This document shows positions 44,211 to 53,345 of a stretch of 64,000 nucleotides of DNA, piece after piece; position 1 is the first letter of the stretch; every line of letters begins with the position of its first letter. This stretch comes from Prevotella koreensis. Its GTDB lineage: Bacteria > Bacteroidota > Bacteroidia > Bacteroidales > Bacteroidaceae. The notes below the pieces were generated by a model. It was not told the DNA's origin. It worked only from the letters and a program-made list of their open reading frames with translations, and did no database searches. The stretch is from positions 2,420,600 to 2,484,599 of the forward strand of contig NZ_RYYU01000001.1 of NCBI RefSeq assembly GCF_003977605.1, given 5' to 3'. Position numbers and translations under genes: made by a program.

Positions 44211-45556
44211 TTGAAGAACTTTTCTAACTTTGCCATATTGATGTTATGACAGAACATCACTACTACGTCGCCCGCTTCTATCTGCGTACCGCCGCTTACC
44301 AGTTTTCCCACTCCGTTGCGAACAAGTCCGCCAATGGCTGTTCCTTCAGGTAGTCCGAGTTCGAAAACGCGCTTACGAGTTACTTTCGAGCCTTGCTGCG
44401 CGGTAAATTCTGCCACGTCGGCATTGGCCGTTGTGAAAAATTTCACGTTGCTAACGCTGACATCTTCGTCAAGCATAATCTGATATATTCGGCTCGCGGC
44501 AAGTGCTTTCTTGTTGACAATGGTGCCGATGTCAAGGCTCTCGGCGATTTTTACATAGTCCATATTCTCTACTATCGCCACCGTTTTGCGCACTCCCATG
44601 CGCTTCGCCGTGAGACAGGCGAGGATATTTGTCTCGGCATTGTTTGTCAGAGCAACGAACGCTTGAGTGTTTCCGATACCTTCATCGCGGAGCAATGACA
44701 GGTCGCGTCCGTCACCGTTAATTACCATTACGCGCTTGTTGTCAATCAGTTCGTTTAGTTCTTCGCAGCGTGCCTCGTTCATTTCTATTATCTTGGCGTT
44801 CATGTATTCCGGAAGTTTTGCCATTGCTCTTACTGCCGTCATGCCGCCACCCATCACCATGACGTTCTTCACATCGATGTAGTGTTCTTTGCCTACAATC
44901 TTACGAACGTATGATATTGTGTCGCGCTTTGTCATGAAAAACACCATGTCGTTGAGTTTCAGCACATCGTCTCCGCGCGGGATTATGGTGTCTTCGCCAC
45001 GTTTTATTGCCACCACATAGTAAGGAGTCTCCGGTTTTGAGAGTTCTTTCAGTGGTTGGTTGAGTATCTCTGCCGTGTCTCTCATCTTTATTCCGAGCAT
45101 CACAAGCGAACTGTTATGCACGTCCCATCGCTGTCTCACCCAACTCATTTTCAGTCCGTTGCAGATTTCGGTTGCGGCAAGATTTTCCGGATAGATTAGC
45201 GAATCGATACCCATTCCCCTGAAAAACTCAATGTTTTTCTCTTCCATGAAGTCGTTGTCATCAATCCTTGCCACGGTCTTTTTTGCACCCATTGAGTGAG
45301 CCATCATGCAACTTGTCATGTTCAGATGCTGGTCGGGCGTTACCGCAATGAATAGGTCGGCACCATGTGCTCCTGTCTCTTTCAGGGTCTTGAAACTTGC
45401 AGGCGATGCAAGATAGGTCATTAAGTCGTAATCGCCACTTATGTCAGCAAGACGCGCTTCGCTCTCGTCTATCAATACCGTGTCGTGATTGCTGCGTGAC
45501 AACAGTTTTGCCAAGTGTGTTCCTATGGCGTATGCGCCGGCTATGATAATCTTCAT
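44204..45556 (-). CDS. trkA: Trk regulatory subunit TrkA
   Basis: 450 aa from the ATG at 45554-45556 (MKIIIAGAYAIG); an upstream in-frame start would overlap the dxs stop region and adds no domain. Two RCK N/C pairs are seen: the first Rossmann motif GAYAIGTHLAKLL and the second VMVMGGGMTAVRAMA. The first reads GAYAIG rather than GAGEVG. It gates TrkH in response to nucleotides. Confidence 0.95.
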   Translation of the reverse strand: MKIIIAGAYAIGTHLAKLLSRSNHDTVLIDESEARLADISGDYDLMTYLASPASFKTLKETGAHGADLFIAVTPDQHLNMTSCMMAHSMGAKKTVARIDDNDFMEEKNIEFFRGMGIDSLIYPENLAATEICNGLKMSWVRQRWDVHNSSLVMLGIKMRDTAEILNQPLKELSKPETPYYVVAIKRGEDTIIPRGDDVLKLNDMVFFMTKRDTISYVRKIVGKEHYIDVKNVMVMGGGMTAVRAMAKLPEYMNAKIIEMNEARCEELNELIDNKRVMVINGDGRDLSLLRDEGIGNTQAFVALTNNAETNILACLTAKRMGVRKTVAIVENMDYVKIAESLDIGTIVNKKALAASRIYQIMLDEDVSVSNVKFFTTANADVAEFTAQQGSKVTRKRVFELGLPEGTAIGGLVRNGVGKLVSGGTQIEAGDVVVMFCHNINMAKLEKFFKC

Positions 45557-45597
45557 CTCGTATAAATGAAATTTCCTTTTAGCGGATTGCGAACTGC

Positions 45598-47709
45598 CTA
45601 TTGGCAATTATCAAGTCCAAAAATTGCTTTTCTTATGCTCTCCACGTCAATTCCTGCCACTCGCTGCTGTTCGGGCACGGTGCCATGTTCGATAAACGAA
45701 TTTGGCAGACCGAGACGTGTTATGTGCGGAGTGTAGCCGTGGTCGGCCATCCATTCGAGTACGGCAGAGCCGAAACCACCATCGCGCGAACCGTCTTCTA
45801 TGGTAACGATACGCTTGAATTTACGCCCCACTTCCTCAAGAATTTCCTCGTCAAGAGGCTTTACGAAGCGCATGTCATAGTGTGCCACGCTCTTTTGTCG
45901 GGCATGTTTTGCTGTACACATTTGACCTGATGCAGAGTCTTGTTTCTCCCCATCGCCCAACGCTCCACGCTCATCCCTCAACGCTAAACACTCATCGCTA
46001 AACGCTCCATCTTCATCGCTCAACGCTTCAATAACCGAAACACCGAGAGGGCCGTAACTCAAAACGGCAACATCTTCACCATCGCGCAACTTTCGTCCTT
46101 TGCCTATTGGAATTTCCTCTAATGGGCAACGCCAGTCAACAACGGAGCCTCTGCCTCGCGGATAACGTATCACGAACGGGCCTTTGTCGGGCAGTTGTGC
46201 CGTGTACATCATGCGTCTCAGTTCGGGTTCGTCCATTGGTGCGGCAATCGTAAGATTTGGAATAGGGCGCAGTGCTGCAATATCGAAAGCACCATGGTGT
46301 GTAGGGCCGTCCTCGCCTACAAGTCCGGCACGGTCGAGACAGATAACAACGGGCAGGTTAAGCAATGCCACATCGTGTATGATATTGTCGTAAGCACGCT
46401 GCGAGAAAGAACTATATATATTACAGAAGGGTAACAGACCGTCTTTTGCCATACCTCCGGAGAACGTCACGGCATGACCTTCAGCTATACCAACATCGAA
46501 TGCGCGGTCAGGCATTTCTTTCATCATGATATTCATAGAGCATCCGCTCGGCATGGCAGGTGTTACTCCCACGATGCGCGGATTTTGCCTTGCGAGTTCC
46601 AGAAGTGTCTCTCCGAACACATCCTGAAACTTCGGTGGCAGGCTGCTCGTGTCGTTTTTCTGTCTTTCTCCGGTCTCCGGATTGAACTTTCCGGGCGCAT
46701 GCCATATCGTAGCCTGTTTTTCCGCAGGTTTATATCCGTATCCTTTCTTTGTGTGCAGGTGCAGCAATTTCGGTCCTTCCATGTCTTTCAACTGGCGTAG
46801 GAGACGAACAATCTCCTTAACGTTGTGCCCATCGAAAGGTCCGAAATATCTTATGTTCATGCCCTCGAAGATGTTCTGCTGTCCGCTGATGGCACTCTTT
46901 GCGGCATTGCCAAGGCGAATAAGCCCCTTTCTGCGGTCATCTTTCAGGTAGCCTTTGCCCTTCAACCAACGAGAAGCCTTGTATCTCAGGCGGTTATAAG
47001 TCTCGCCGGTGTTCAGTTCGAGTAGCAACTGCTTCATTCCTCCCACCGACCTGTCAATAGACATATCGTTATCGTTCAGAATGATAAGTAGGTTGTTCGG
47101 CGAACTTGAAACGTTGTTCAAACCCTCGTATGCCAGTCCTCCGCTCATTGCTCCGTCACCGATTACGGCCACGACGTGCCTTGGTTTTGCGTTGAGCGTT
47201 GAGCGTTGAGCGTTGAGTGTTGAGCGTTGAGGGTTGAGTGTTGAGGGTTCTTTGTCCGCCTCGCTCAACTCTAAACCCTCAACGCTCAACCTCTCCGCCG
47301 CCACTGCCATTCCCAATGCGGCCGATATACTGTTAGAAGCGTGTCCGCATGCGAACGTGTCGTATGGACTCTCTTCGGGTGAAGGGAAAGGGCGTATGCC
47401 ACCCAATTTCCTGTTGGTGCAGAACACATCGCGCCTGCCGGTCAATATCTTATGTCCGTAAGCCTGATGTCCCACATCCCATACAATCCTGTCCTCGGGT
47501 GTGTTCATTACATAATGCAGTGCAACTGTAAGTTCTACCGCTCCGAGACTCGATGCGAAATGTCCGGGGTTGACCGACAATTCGTTCACGATGTCACGGC
47601 GCAGTTCGCTGCACAATAACGGCAACTGGTCTATGCTCAACTTGCGCAGGTCTTCCGCGCTGTTTATCTTTGTAAGTAACTTATATCCGTCTTGTTCCAC
47701 GCTTTTCAA
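45598..47709 (-). CDS. dxs: 1-deoxy-D-xylulose-5-phosphate synthase with two insertions
   Basis: 703 aa against about 620-640 for the family. TPP-binding motif [10 protein letters not shown], then NDNDMSID, and the transketolase C-half ([18 protein letters not shown]) are intact. The extra length sits in two low-complexity insertions: about residues 150-177 (repeated STLNAQR) and about 560-588. Both are encoded by degenerate 7-bp repeats related to GCGTTGA. The enzyme makes DXP from pyruvate and glyceraldehyde-3-P for isoprenoids and thiamine. The insertions fall in surface loops if aligned with known DXS, by inference. Confidence 0.95.
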   Translation of the reverse strand: MKSVEQDGYKLLTKINSAEDLRKLSIDQLPLLCSELRRDIVNELSVNPGHFASSLGAVELTVALHYVMNTPEDRIVWDVGHQAYGHKILTGRRDVFCTNRKLGGIRPFPSPEESPYDTFACGHASNSISAALGMAVAAERLSVEGLELSEADKEPSTLNPQRSTLNAQRSTLNAKPRHVVAVIGDGAMSGGLAYEGLNNVSSSPNNLLIILNDNDMSIDRSVGGMKQLLLELNTGETYNRLRYKASRWLKGKGYLKDDRRKGLIRLGNAAKSAISGQQNIFEGMNIRYFGPFDGHNVKEIVRLLRQLKDMEGPKLLHLHTKKGYGYKPAEKQATIWHAPGKFNPETGERQKNDTSSLPPKFQDVFGETLLELARQNPRIVGVTPAMPSGCSMNIMMKEMPDRAFDVGIAEGHAVTFSGGMAKDGLLPFCNIYSSFSQRAYDNIIHDVALLNLPVVICLDRAGLVGEDGPTHHGAFDIAALRPIPNLTIAAPMDEPELRRMMYTAQLPDKGPFVIRYPRGRGSVVDWRCPLEEIPIGKGRKLRDGEDVAVLSYGPLGVSVIEALSDEDGAFSDECLALRDERGALGDGEKQDSASGQMCTAKHARQKSVAHYDMRFVKPLDEEILEEVGRKFKRIVTIEDGSRDGGFGSAVLEWMADHGYTPHITRLGLPNSFIEHGTVPEQQRVAGIDVESIRKAIFGLDNCQ
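47189..47290. repeat. Heptanucleotide repeat array inside dxs
   Basis: Eight head-to-tail units of GCGTTGA with single changes fill 47189-47244. After a short break an inverted set follows; GTTGAGCGTTGAGGGTT (47219-47235) pairs perfectly with 47274-47290. A 7-bp unit changes the reading frame when one copy is gained or lost. Confidence 0.85.
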
Positions 47710-47870
47710 TGTTAAACGGTAAAAATTAAACGCTAAAAGTTAATTCTATCCCTTGTTTCAGCCTTTGCAACGACTCGGTCGAATACAGGTTTATTATAAT
47801 ATTGCCGTAGCAAACATATCATTCTGCAAAGTTAATAAAAAAATCTCATTAAGAGAATTATTGACTCACA

Positions 47871-48968
47871 TTAGTTTGTTCTTACTATCTTTGTAGGTGC
47901 TTGCTCTTTGTTTCGACGATTGACGACGGTAACAACAGCCTGTGCAAGATTGATAAATGCTATTCCGGTCATGGATTCTGATGACAATGCGGCAGGTTTT
48001 CCGTCGTCGCCACTTTCGCAAATACCCTGCACGAGCGGAATTTGTGCCAGCAGTGGCACGCCTAATTCCGAGGCAAGTTGCTTGCATCCTTCCTTTCCGA
48101 AGATGTAGTATTTGTTCTCCGGGAGCTCTTTCGGGCTAAACCATGCCATGTTCTCGATGAGTCCGAGGATAGGAACATTGACCTTGTCGTTGCGATACAT
48201 GTCAACACCCTTGCGTGCATCGGCCAACGCTACCTGTTGAGGCGTTGACACAATCACTGCTCCTGTTATGGCAAGTGTTTGCAACAGAGTGAGATGTATG
48301 TCGCTCGTTCCCGGCGGAGTATCGAGAATAAGATAGTCGAGTTCTCCCCAGTTGGCATCGCCAATCAATTGTTTCAGTGCGTTCGATGCCATTCCCCCAC
48401 GCCATAATGTTGCCGTTTCGGGATTTACGAAGAAACCTATTGACAGCAGTTTCACGCCGTACTGCTCGATGGGTTCTATCAAATCGCGTCCGTCAACATG
48501 CACAGAGTATGGGCGTGCATCCTCCACATCGAACATCTTAGGCATGCTCGGTCCGAAGATGTCGGTATCTAACAGTCCTACTTTATAGCCGAGACGTGCC
48601 AGGGCAATTGCGAGATTGGCCGATACTGTGCTCTTTCCCACACCGCCTTTGCCACTGCTCACTGCCACGATGTTTTTCACTCCGGGCAGCATCTTGCCCA
48701 CTTCGGGGCGTGGCTTCGACTTGAACTCGGTCACGATTTCCACTTCCACTTCTTTTGAAACATGATAGTGTATCGCAGCCTCTGCCGCTTTGACTGTTGA
48801 TTTCAGGAAAGGGTCGGTTTCCCTTGGGAATTCTATAATAACCTTCACCTTCATTCCGTCAATGGCAGGTTGGTCCGCAATCATTTCGCTATCGACGAGA
48901 TTTTTCTTTGTGCCCGGATACATTACCGTAGCCAGTGCATCCATTATAAGTTTTGGATATAAGTCCAT
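47871..48968 (-). CDS. Mrp/ApbC-family Fe-S cluster carrier P-loop protein
   Basis: 365 aa. An N-terminal DUF59-type domain (1-80) precedes the deviant Walker A SSGKGGVGKST (104-114) and the DTDIFGPSMPKMF switch. It carries Fe-S clusters to target enzymes. I see no CxxC near the C-terminus, where ApbC and bacterial Mrp proteins usually have one (only YYIFGKEGCKQLA), so cluster binding may differ. Confidence 0.92.
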   Translation of the reverse strand: MDLYPKLIMDALATVMYPGTKKNLVDSEMIADQPAIDGMKVKVIIEFPRETDPFLKSTVKAAEAAIHYHVSKEVEVEIVTEFKSKPRPEVGKMLPGVKNIVAVSSGKGGVGKSTVSANLAIALARLGYKVGLLDTDIFGPSMPKMFDVEDARPYSVHVDGRDLIEPIEQYGVKLLSIGFFVNPETATLWRGGMASNALKQLIGDANWGELDYLILDTPPGTSDIHLTLLQTLAITGAVIVSTPQQVALADARKGVDMYRNDKVNVPILGLIENMAWFSPKELPENKYYIFGKEGCKQLASELGVPLLAQIPLVQGICESGDDGKPAALSSESMTGIAFINLAQAVVTVVNRRNKEQAPTKIVRTN

Positions 48969-49098
48969 CTTGTTGCTTTACTTTAATAATTTTCCGCGAA
49001 GTTACGGCTTTTTCCTTGAATGGCAAAGGGGTTTGCCTTTTTTTATTCTTTATGCTTGTTGTTGCCAAGCGTAATAATGGCGTGGCAACATACTTCGT

Positions 49099-49869
49099 TT
49101 ACAGTTTCTTTTTCACGTTCAGCCATTGCTTTCGCTCGTCTTCATTCATCTTTTCTATGGCGTAGCGCAGTGCTGTGCGTGGCATTTCGGCGGCATGTTT
49201 GGTGAGGAATGAGCGCAGCAGTTCCATGCTGACGCGTTTTCCCATTTCCCGAAGCATCCAACCAACGGCTTTGTGCATCAGGTCGTGGTGGTGCATCAGG
49301 TGTCGCTCGGCATATCGCAGCGTGAAAGCGGGGTTGCCCTTTTGCAATGCTCCCCATGTGCAAACCATTGATATACGTTTTTTCCAGAGGTTTCCGCTGT
49401 TGGCAAGATTATCCACAGCCTCAATCTTTTCTTGTTCAGAATAGCATGAAGGGAGCAGCAGCCAATACCCCAAGAGTTTTGGTGCCGACAAATCTACAAG
49501 GTCCCAATTATTGGCACTCTCAGCGTTCGCAATGTAAAATTCCACTATCTTGTCACGTTCTTTCATGGCCTCTTCGTTGTCAATGAGTCTTTTTGAACAT
49601 AGTTTTCCGAATCGTGCCACGAGTACAAGCAGTCCGCAAAGACGTGCATCGTGCCATTCCGATTGCAGTAACCGGTATATTTCGTCAAGCCCCATTTCGT
49701 TACATTCTGCCGCTACGGAGCGCACCTGCGGCATTTTCAAACCCAAAAACTTATCACCTTCGCCATACTCACCCTTGCCGGTCTTGAAGAATTTCATAAG
49801 TATGCGGCGTTGCTTCTCGTCAGACTTGCTGCGCAAAGCCTTAATCACTTCGTTTGCCTTATTCATCAT
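49099..49869 (-). CDS. AlkD-like DNA alkylation repair protein
   Basis: 256 aa, helical HEAT-like repeats. Recognisable parts are GEGDKFLGLKMPQVR, then EWHDARLCGLLVL, NNWDLVDLSAPKLLG and ALQKGNPAFTLRYAE. AlkD-type glycosylases remove bulky or cationic alkylated bases without flipping. It lies 58 bp after the response regulator gene on the same strand. Confidence 0.9.
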   Translation of the reverse strand: MMNKANEVIKALRSKSDEKQRRILMKFFKTGKGEYGEGDKFLGLKMPQVRSVAAECNEMGLDEIYRLLQSEWHDARLCGLLVLVARFGKLCSKRLIDNEEAMKERDKIVEFYIANAESANNWDLVDLSAPKLLGYWLLLPSCYSEQEKIEAVDNLANSGNLWKKRISMVCTWGALQKGNPAFTLRYAERHLMHHHDLMHKAVGWMLREMGKRVSMELLRSFLTKHAAEMPRTALRYAIEKMNEDERKQWLNVKKKL

Positions 49870-49927
49870 TGTATTTCCGGATATGTTATGTTATAGCCAC
49901 CAATTGATAATAGATAATGCCCTTGTG

Positions 49928-50605
49928 TCACTTCTTGAAAAAATATCCGTAGCCCTGTCGTGTCACTATCCTGTCTGAGTATTTCCCGATTTTCTTTCTC
50001 AGACGGGTAATGTTCACATCGACGGTGCGGTTCAGTACTATCACATCGTTAGGCCATATAATGTCTATCAGTTCCTTACGACTGAATATTCGTCCCGGTT
50101 CTTTCATGAAGAGGCTTAGTATTTCAATCTCTGTCTTGGTGAATGCGACATCTTCTCCATCGATGCTGACGGTCTTCAGGTCGAGGTTTATTGTTATTCC
50201 CTCATATACAAGCAGGTTTGCCTGCTGTTCTTCGGTTTTCGCAGTGCGTCGCAGCAATGCGGCAATGCGTGCCAGAACCTCGCGTATGGAGAACGGTTTG
50301 GGGATGTAGTCGTCTCCGCCAATATCAAGACCTGTCACGCGGTCGTCTTCATTGTCGCGTGCCGTAATGAATATTATAGGTATGTTTCGGGTGCGTTCCT
50401 CACTTCGAAGAAGTCGCGCGAGGTCAAACCCCGACATCCCCTCCATCATGACATCGAGCAATATCAGGTCAAAATCCGTCATTGTGTGTGTCATCGCCTC
50501 TTCTGCCGAGCCTGCCGTCTGAACTTCATATCCTGCCGCTTCCAGATTGAATTGCAGAATTTCGCATAGTGCTTGCTCGTCGTCAACAACCAAAATCTTT
50601 TTCAT
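49928..50605 (-). CDS. OmpR-type response regulator, orphan
   Basis: 225 aa. The receiver domain has D8-D9, the phosphorylation site D51 (LILLDVMMEG) and the conserved KPF. A winged-helix DNA-binding domain follows (LKTVSIDGEDVAFTKTE, then NRTVDVNITRLRKKIG). No histidine kinase gene is adjacent. It sits downstream of nptA, so a link to phosphate is possible but the partner kinase is unknown. The -7 box (50614-50621) lies only 8 bp from the ATG, implying a nearly leaderless message. Confidence 0.93.
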   Translation of the reverse strand: MKKILVVDDEQALCEILQFNLEAAGYEVQTAGSAEEAMTHTMTDFDLILLDVMMEGMSGFDLARLLRSEERTRNIPIIFITARDNEDDRVTGLDIGGDDYIPKPFSIREVLARIAALLRRTAKTEEQQANLLVYEGITINLDLKTVSIDGEDVAFTKTEIEILSLFMKEPGRIFSRKELIDIIWPNDVIVLNRTVDVNITRLRKKIGKYSDRIVTRQGYGYFFKK

Positions 50606-50613
50606 CTTGGCTG

Positions 50614-50621
50614 CAAATTTA
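50614..50621 (-). promoter_or_regulatory. -7 box of the response regulator gene, unusually close to the start
   Basis: TAAATTTG on the minus strand with only CAGCCAAG between it and the ATG. If used as a normal Bacteroidetes promoter, transcription begins at about the start codon. Confidence 0.5.
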
Positions 50622-50667
50622 CATATTTTTTATGGCATTACAATGCACATTCGGTTGAAAATGTGTT

Positions 50668-52353
50668 TTATTGTGCATCTTTTCCGAGTCGTGCTTCCAC
50701 CACATTGACCACATAGTCGCCCAGTTTTTCACATTCGCTGATAACGTCTATGAACATCGTTCCTATGGCAAAGCCATATTTTCGGGAGTTCACGTCGGTG
50801 GTATTCTGCAACTTCAGTTCGTCGCGCAGGTCGTTTATCTTTTGCTCTATGTCACGAGTTGGGGCTATTGACACCTCTTCGCGCCTGCCGCATATCGTCT
50901 CCAACATCTGTTTCATTGCGTTGTCGGTGAGCCGCATCATCTTTTCGATGGCCGCATTTTGTTCCGGAGTGAAGTCGTCGGCACTCTCACTTTTGCGTAG
51001 AAGGATGCGTGCAAGGTTATAACATGCGTCTCCGATGCTCTCCAGTTCGCTTATCTCGCGCATCATGTTGCGAATCTTGCCCTTCGTGTCGTCGCTCAGA
51101 TGGGCATCGCTCACGTGTTCGAGATATTTTCCAATCTCTATTTCCATGTTGTCGCTGATGTCCTCATATTTCTTTATTCGCTCGAAGAGAGCCTTGAATT
51201 TCTCTTTGTCAGTCTCTTTGGTCAGGTCTTGCACCATGCCGAACATCCTATTCATGCGCTCTGCAAACAGCGTTGTCTCTTTCTGTGCCTCAAGAACTGA
51301 AATTTCGGGTGTCTTCATTATACCCGCTTGTATATAGCGCAGACGGAAGGCCTCTTCCTCCTTCTTTGGCTTTTCCGGCAGTATCCGGCATACCAAACGC
51401 TCTATCTGAGGTATGAACCAGATGAGAAGTGAGGTGTTGGTGATGTTGAATGCCGTATGGAATGTGGCGAGCGCAAACGATACTTTGGCCACGGTCTGCG
51501 AAGAAGATGACGGGTCGAGACCAACGAACGAGCACGCTATATCAACAAAAGGATAGAACACAAGGAGCACCCAGATTACTCCGATAATGTTGAAAGTAAG
51601 GTGTGCGAGTGCCGCACGGCGTGCCTGTGTGTTGGCGGTGAGTGCCGCGAGGTTGGCAGTCATCGTGGTTCCGATGTTCTCGCCCATGACGAGGGCGATG
51701 CCGAGATATACCGGAAGCACGCCACTGGTGCATAGAACCATTGTTATGGCCATTACTGCGGCCGACGATTGGACGATGCAGGTGAGTACCGTACCTATGA
51801 GAAGGAATATCAGAATTGATGAATAACTGCTCGTGTCGAACGATGAGAAGAATTCTATAAGTGCCTGATTGTGGCCGAGATCCATTGTCTTGCCGGTCTG
51901 ACTCATCATGCCAAGCGAGAAGAACATGAACGCTACGCCATAGAGAAAGTCGCCGATATATCGGTAACGCTTGCTGTAGATGAGCAGGATTCCGATGAAG
52001 AAGACCGGCCACACGAAGTCGGTTATGTTGAACGAGAAGCCCGCCGACATTATCCATGCGGTGAGAGTGGTGCCGATATTGGCACCCATAATCACCGAAA
52101 TGGCTTGCGAGAGAGCGAGCAGACCGGCATTGACGAACGATACTGTCATAACCGTTGTTGCCGAAGACGACTGGACTGCGACGGTGAGCAGCATACCCGT
52201 GAACATGCCTGAGAGGCGGTTGGTGGTCATTGCGCTGAGAATGTGGCGCAACTGAGGGCCTGCCATTTTCTGCAACGCTTCGCTCATTATCTTCATACCG
52301 AAGATTAGCAAGGCGAGCGAACCTAATAATTGAAATGCTATAATTGTTGTCAT
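50668..52353 (-). CDS. Na/Pi cotransporter family protein with PhoU-like tail
   Basis: 561 aa. Two inverted repeats contain the QSSSATTVMTVSF and QSSAAVMAITMVL motifs of the NptA/PNaS family. About 190 C-terminal residues form a PhoU-like helical domain. It takes up phosphate (or exports it) with sodium. A -7 box TAATTTTG lies at 52383-52390 on the minus strand. Confidence 0.94.
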   Translation of the reverse strand: MTTIIAFQLLGSLALLIFGMKIMSEALQKMAGPQLRHILSAMTTNRLSGMFTGMLLTVAVQSSSATTVMTVSFVNAGLLALSQAISVIMGANIGTTLTAWIMSAGFSFNITDFVWPVFFIGILLIYSKRYRYIGDFLYGVAFMFFSLGMMSQTGKTMDLGHNQALIEFFSSFDTSSYSSILIFLLIGTVLTCIVQSSAAVMAITMVLCTSGVLPVYLGIALVMGENIGTTMTANLAALTANTQARRAALAHLTFNIIGVIWVLLVFYPFVDIACSFVGLDPSSSSQTVAKVSFALATFHTAFNITNTSLLIWFIPQIERLVCRILPEKPKKEEEAFRLRYIQAGIMKTPEISVLEAQKETTLFAERMNRMFGMVQDLTKETDKEKFKALFERIKKYEDISDNMEIEIGKYLEHVSDAHLSDDTKGKIRNMMREISELESIGDACYNLARILLRKSESADDFTPEQNAAIEKMMRLTDNAMKQMLETICGRREEVSIAPTRDIEQKINDLRDELKLQNTTDVNSRKYGFAIGTMFIDVISECEKLGDYVVNVVEARLGKDAQ

Positions 52354-52468
52354 ATAGAATTTTGATTGAATATTTCCGAGTGCAAAATTACGTCTGTCAT
52401 GTTACACTATGTTTTCAAAAATATTACAAGATATTTTCAAAGATATTAAAAAGAAGTTACAATACCTG

Positions 52469-52499
52469 TTGCGTAATCGCCGGAAAAGCATTATCTTTG
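52469..52499 (+). promoter_or_regulatory. Promoter of the M15 peptidase gene
   Basis: TTG (52469-52471), 20 bp, then TATCTTTG (52492-52499), 23 bp before the ATG at 52523. Confidence 0.7.
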
Positions 52500-52522
52500 T
52501 CGCAGAATAAACATTTTTTATT

Positions 52523-53263
52523 ATGAAAGACAAGGCTCGTTTTTTGTTCTTAATGCTCTTTGTGGCAATGGTTTCGGTGCAGTTCCCAACAAACGCGGAG
52601 GCGAATGAACCGCGTATAAAAATGCTCCACGACTGGCAACCGGGAATGGTTGTCAGTGAGTTTGACGTGATGCAGGCCGGAATAGAAAGATGTTTCATGA
52701 TTCTCGACATCGACATGGATGTGTGGAGTCGTATCAATGGCAAGTCATGGCGACAGGGATGCCCCGTGAAACGTAAAGATCTGCGTTATCTGCGACTGTT
52801 GCATCGCAATAAAGACGGGAATATACAGACCGGCGAAATGGTGGTGAACAGTGCTGTGGCGGAGCGCGTTATAGAGATATTCAAAGAACTGTATTTGCAG
52901 GAATACCGCATTGAGAGCATTTTCCTCGTCGATAATTACGGGGCAGACGATGACAAGTCGATGGAGGCAAACAACACCTCATGCTTCAACTATCGTAAGG
53001 TGGAGGGGTCTGTGAACCTTTCTAAACATGCCTACGGACTCGCTATTGACATCAATCCGAGATACAATCCTTATGTGAGAAGAGGGAAAGTGTCGCCGCA
53101 GAATGGTGTCAAATATGCGTACGATAGAGAGAAACGTAATGATATACCATATAAAATAGACCGCAACGACCTCGCATACAAACTTTTTAAAAGAGCCGGA
53201 GCGATATGGGGAGGCGATTGGAAGACAATGAAGGACTATCAGCATTTTCAGTTCTCGATGTAG
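52523..53263 (+). CDS. M15-family D-Ala-D-Ala carboxypeptidase-like protein
   Basis: 246 aa with a signal peptide (residues 1-25). The zinc site HAYGLAIDINPRYNP gives His and Asp ligands, and HFQFSM at the very C-terminus gives the last His. M15C enzymes trim peptidoglycan cross-bridges in the periplasm. The C-terminus falls exactly at the third ligand, as usual for the short extracytoplasmic forms. Confidence 0.88.
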   Translation: MKDKARFLFLMLFVAMVSVQFPTNAEANEPRIKMLHDWQPGMVVSEFDVMQAGIERCFMILDIDMDVWSRINGKSWRQGCPVKRKDLRYLRLLHRNKDGNIQTGEMVVNSAVAERVIEIFKELYLQEYRIESIFLVDNYGADDDKSMEANNTSCFNYRKVEGSVNLSKHAYGLAIDINPRYNPYVRRGKVSPQNGVKYAYDREKRNDIPYKIDRNDLAYKLFKRAGAIWGGDWKTMKDYQHFQFSM

Positions 53264-53345
53264 CGAATGGGGATTAAGACAATAATCTTATATGGTATTC
53301 ATATTAATAAATAGTCAAGGTTGATTAGTATTGCGGTCTGAAAGA

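Noticed and set aside
47189..47290. Tandem GCGTTGA repeats as a CRISPR array
   Set aside because: The unit is 7 bp without spacers and lies inside the dxs reading frame.
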